From NCBI GenBank assembly GCA_019313905.1, contig JAFDAI010000007.1, forward strand, positions 38,488 to 102,487: a DNA stretch of 64,000 nucleotides. Reading direction: 5' to 3'. Position numbers and translations under genes: made by a program. Below are positions 62,893 through 64,000 of this stretch, in pieces (position 1 is the first letter of the stretch; each line of letters opens with the position of its first letter). This DNA is from Deltaproteobacteria bacterium (lineage in GTDB: Bacteria; Desulfobacterota; Syntrophia; Syntrophales; UBA2210). The notes beneath the pieces were generated by a model. It ran no database searches, was not told the origin of the DNA, and saw only the letters and a program-made list of their open reading frames with translations.

Positions 62893-64000
62893 TTACATAA
62901 CGTCCTTCTGGCTCAGCTCCACCGCGCGATCTATCTCTGTCTTGAGCAGTGCTGGAAGACCGGGGATATCCACGCTCAGAAATCCTCTCACTATTGTCGC
63001 TGTTGCCTCTTCTTCAGTCAGACCACGTGACATCAGATAGAGTATTTCCTCCTGCGCAATCTTGCCGACCGCCGCCTCGTGCGACAGTTCCACTCCGTCA
63101 ACTTTACCACTTAATTCAGGAATTGCGTGCATAATACCACCGTTAAGAATAAGGCCGTGACATTCCAGGTGCCCTTTTACTCCCGGCACTTCACCTATGA
63201 TATCCCCGCGTGAAATTATATTTCCTCCATTGGTAATGGCCCGCGAGACAATCTCCGCGCGCGTATCTTTTGCCTGAAGATAAATACGTCCACCCACATC
63301 CAGTTCCGAACCGGGACTCCCGACAAGCAGACTGTATGAACGGGCAACCGCCCCCTTTCCCACAAGATATGTCGTAGGATACGCCTGGACAGACTTTACC
63401 GGTTTCATGGAGATGTAGTTATTTAGAAAAAGACCGCCTTTTTCAACTATCCCCACAGACCTGGGTCTTACTACCACGTCTTCCGCCCAGTGATGAATCA
63501 TGGTGAAACTCAGTTTTGCGTTTTTCTTTACATAAAATTCCGAGACCCCCGCATGCAGGCCCCGCGTTACGTGAGAAGCGCTCGCGCATCCGGATATTAC
63601 ATGCAGTTCCGATTCTTCCTCGGCTATAATTATATTATGCACATTCTGATTAAAGCCCTCTTTTTCAAGGTAGAGACATGCCTGCGCCGGAAGTGTTACC
63701 TTCTTGCCGGGAAGCGCTCGTATGACATAGCCGTCCTGCAGATCGAGCCGGACACGCGCCGTATATTTGTCCGTGTCCACAGAGGCCAGTTTCCAGTAGT
63801 AATCTCTTATCCAGTCTATTTCTTTGAGCGCTTTTCTTATGGGTATTATCTCCAGGCCATCTATATTTGAACCGGAGTGAACAGCCGTGGCATCCCTTTG
63901 AATATACGTACCGGCACGCTCTTTCTCGCTGGCATCCAGACCGGCAAGGGTCATCCTTTCTCTATCTTCTTTGGGTATAGTATTCAGATTTTTTACATCG
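62893..64000 (-). CDS. SufB/SufD-family Fe-S assembly protein (5' partial)
   Basis: Iron-sulfur cluster scaffold component of the SUF system. The frame is open to the window edge (at least 369 residues), so the start lies outside; an internal ATG at 63954 is not the likely start because IPKEDRERM before it fits the family N-terminus. YIQRDATAVHSGSNIDGLEI is near the N-terminus. The beta-helix core includes ELHVISGCASASHVTRGLHAG, FTMIHHWAEDVVVRPRSVGI, and the end carries SHEAAVGKIAQEEILYLMSRGL and RGFLS, conserved in SufB/SufD. sufC is expected just upstream, beyond the window. The single-protein SufBC-type minimal system is an alternative. Confidence 0.9.
   Translation of the reverse strand, partial: DVKNLNTIPKEDRERMTLAGLDASEKERAGTYIQRDATAVHSGSNIDGLEIIPIRKALKEIDWIRDYYWKLASVDTDKYTARVRLDLQDGYVIRALPGKKVTLPAQACLYLEKEGFNQNVHNIIIAEEESELHVISGCASASHVTRGLHAGVSEFYVKKNAKLSFTMIHHWAEDVVVRPRSVGIVEKGGLFLNNYISMKPVKSVQAYPTTYLVGKGAVARSYSLLVGSPGSELDVGGRIYLQAKDTRAEIVSRAITNGGNIISRGDIIGEVPGVKGHLECHGLILNGGIMHAIPELSGKVDGVELSHEAAVGKIAQEEILYLMSRGLTEEEATATIVRGFLSVDIPGLPALLKTEIDRAVELSQKDVM

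Noticed and set aside
1..64000. CRISPR array, prophage, complete insertion sequence, rRNA or tRNA genes
   Set aside because: I looked on both strands in the gaps. There are no regularly spaced repeats, transposase or integrase frames, phage genes, or cloverleaf-capable segments with a TTCGA-type arm.

Overview
The window reads as chromosomal DNA of a Gram-negative anaerobe, most probably a Desulfobacterota ('deltaproteobacterial') lineage. An outer membrane is implied by an LptE-type lipoprotein, an LpoA-like lipoprotein, GmhA and envelope acyltransferases. Anaerobic metabolism is implied by an aldehyde:ferredoxin oxidoreductase and several [4Fe-4S] radical SAM proteins. The order radical SAM (TIGR03960/TIGR03936 type) - rng - rplU - rpmA - obgE - proB is one I associate with that group. 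No rRNA, tRNA, CRISPR array or full insertion sequence was seen. Species cannot be assigned from the sequence alone.

Layout. 1-2531: 3' end of a dipeptide/oligopeptide ABC operon (dppC partial, dppD, and a dppF that has lost its Walker A segment). 2550-4762: a methyltransferase convergent with a B12-type radical SAM protein. 4974-8792: a minus-strand membrane cluster (Yip1-like, TPM, nucleotidyltransferase, LemA, acyltransferase). 9202-9694: a decayed exported-protein gene. 9733-18175: housekeeping genes (rpsT, lptE, leuS, gmhA, grpE, dnaK, DUF374 acyltransferase, LysE). 18257-24708: envelope and small-molecule genes, with purU flanked by two copies of a MITE-like repeat. 24736-33762: mdh, radical SAM, rng, ribosomal proteins, obgE, proB. 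33790-37103: ogt, gamma carbonic anhydrase, polyprenyl synthase, patatin. 37416-40521: glycine betaine ABC transporter. 40689-46708: ACT protein, paaK, long-chain acyl-CoA ligase, methyltransferase, pdxT and pdxS. 46931-53857: a two-component group (HD-GYP response regulator, solute-binding histidine kinase, receiver-PAS-kinase) and a DUF4143 ATPase. 54077-62839: a co-directional catabolic operon (SDR, ThDP enzyme, DASS transporter, zinc alcohol dehydrogenase, AOR, TetR) with a BASS transporter transcribed divergently. 62893-64000: a SufB/SufD-family gene running off the window.

Two things stand out. First, the 54077-62839 cluster looks like a self-contained, TetR-controlled pathway for an unknown organic acid: import, C-C bond chemistry by a ThDP enzyme, and aldehyde oxidation and reduction. 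A perfect palindrome (AATGAAT-gct-ATTCATT, 61775-61791) overlaps the -10 of its predicted promoter. Second, several unrelated short inverted-repeat elements (4819-4976, 9991-10131, 22933-23076, 41148-41209, and more weakly 33760-33799 and 46893-46937) have an outer end whose terminal TGA/TAG/TAA is, or overlaps, the real stop codon of the neighbouring gene. That pattern is not explained by any annotated feature.

Limits: family names come from motifs and general similarity recalled without database searches. Start codons were chosen by ribosome-binding site and expected N-terminus, and several differ from the longest open frame.
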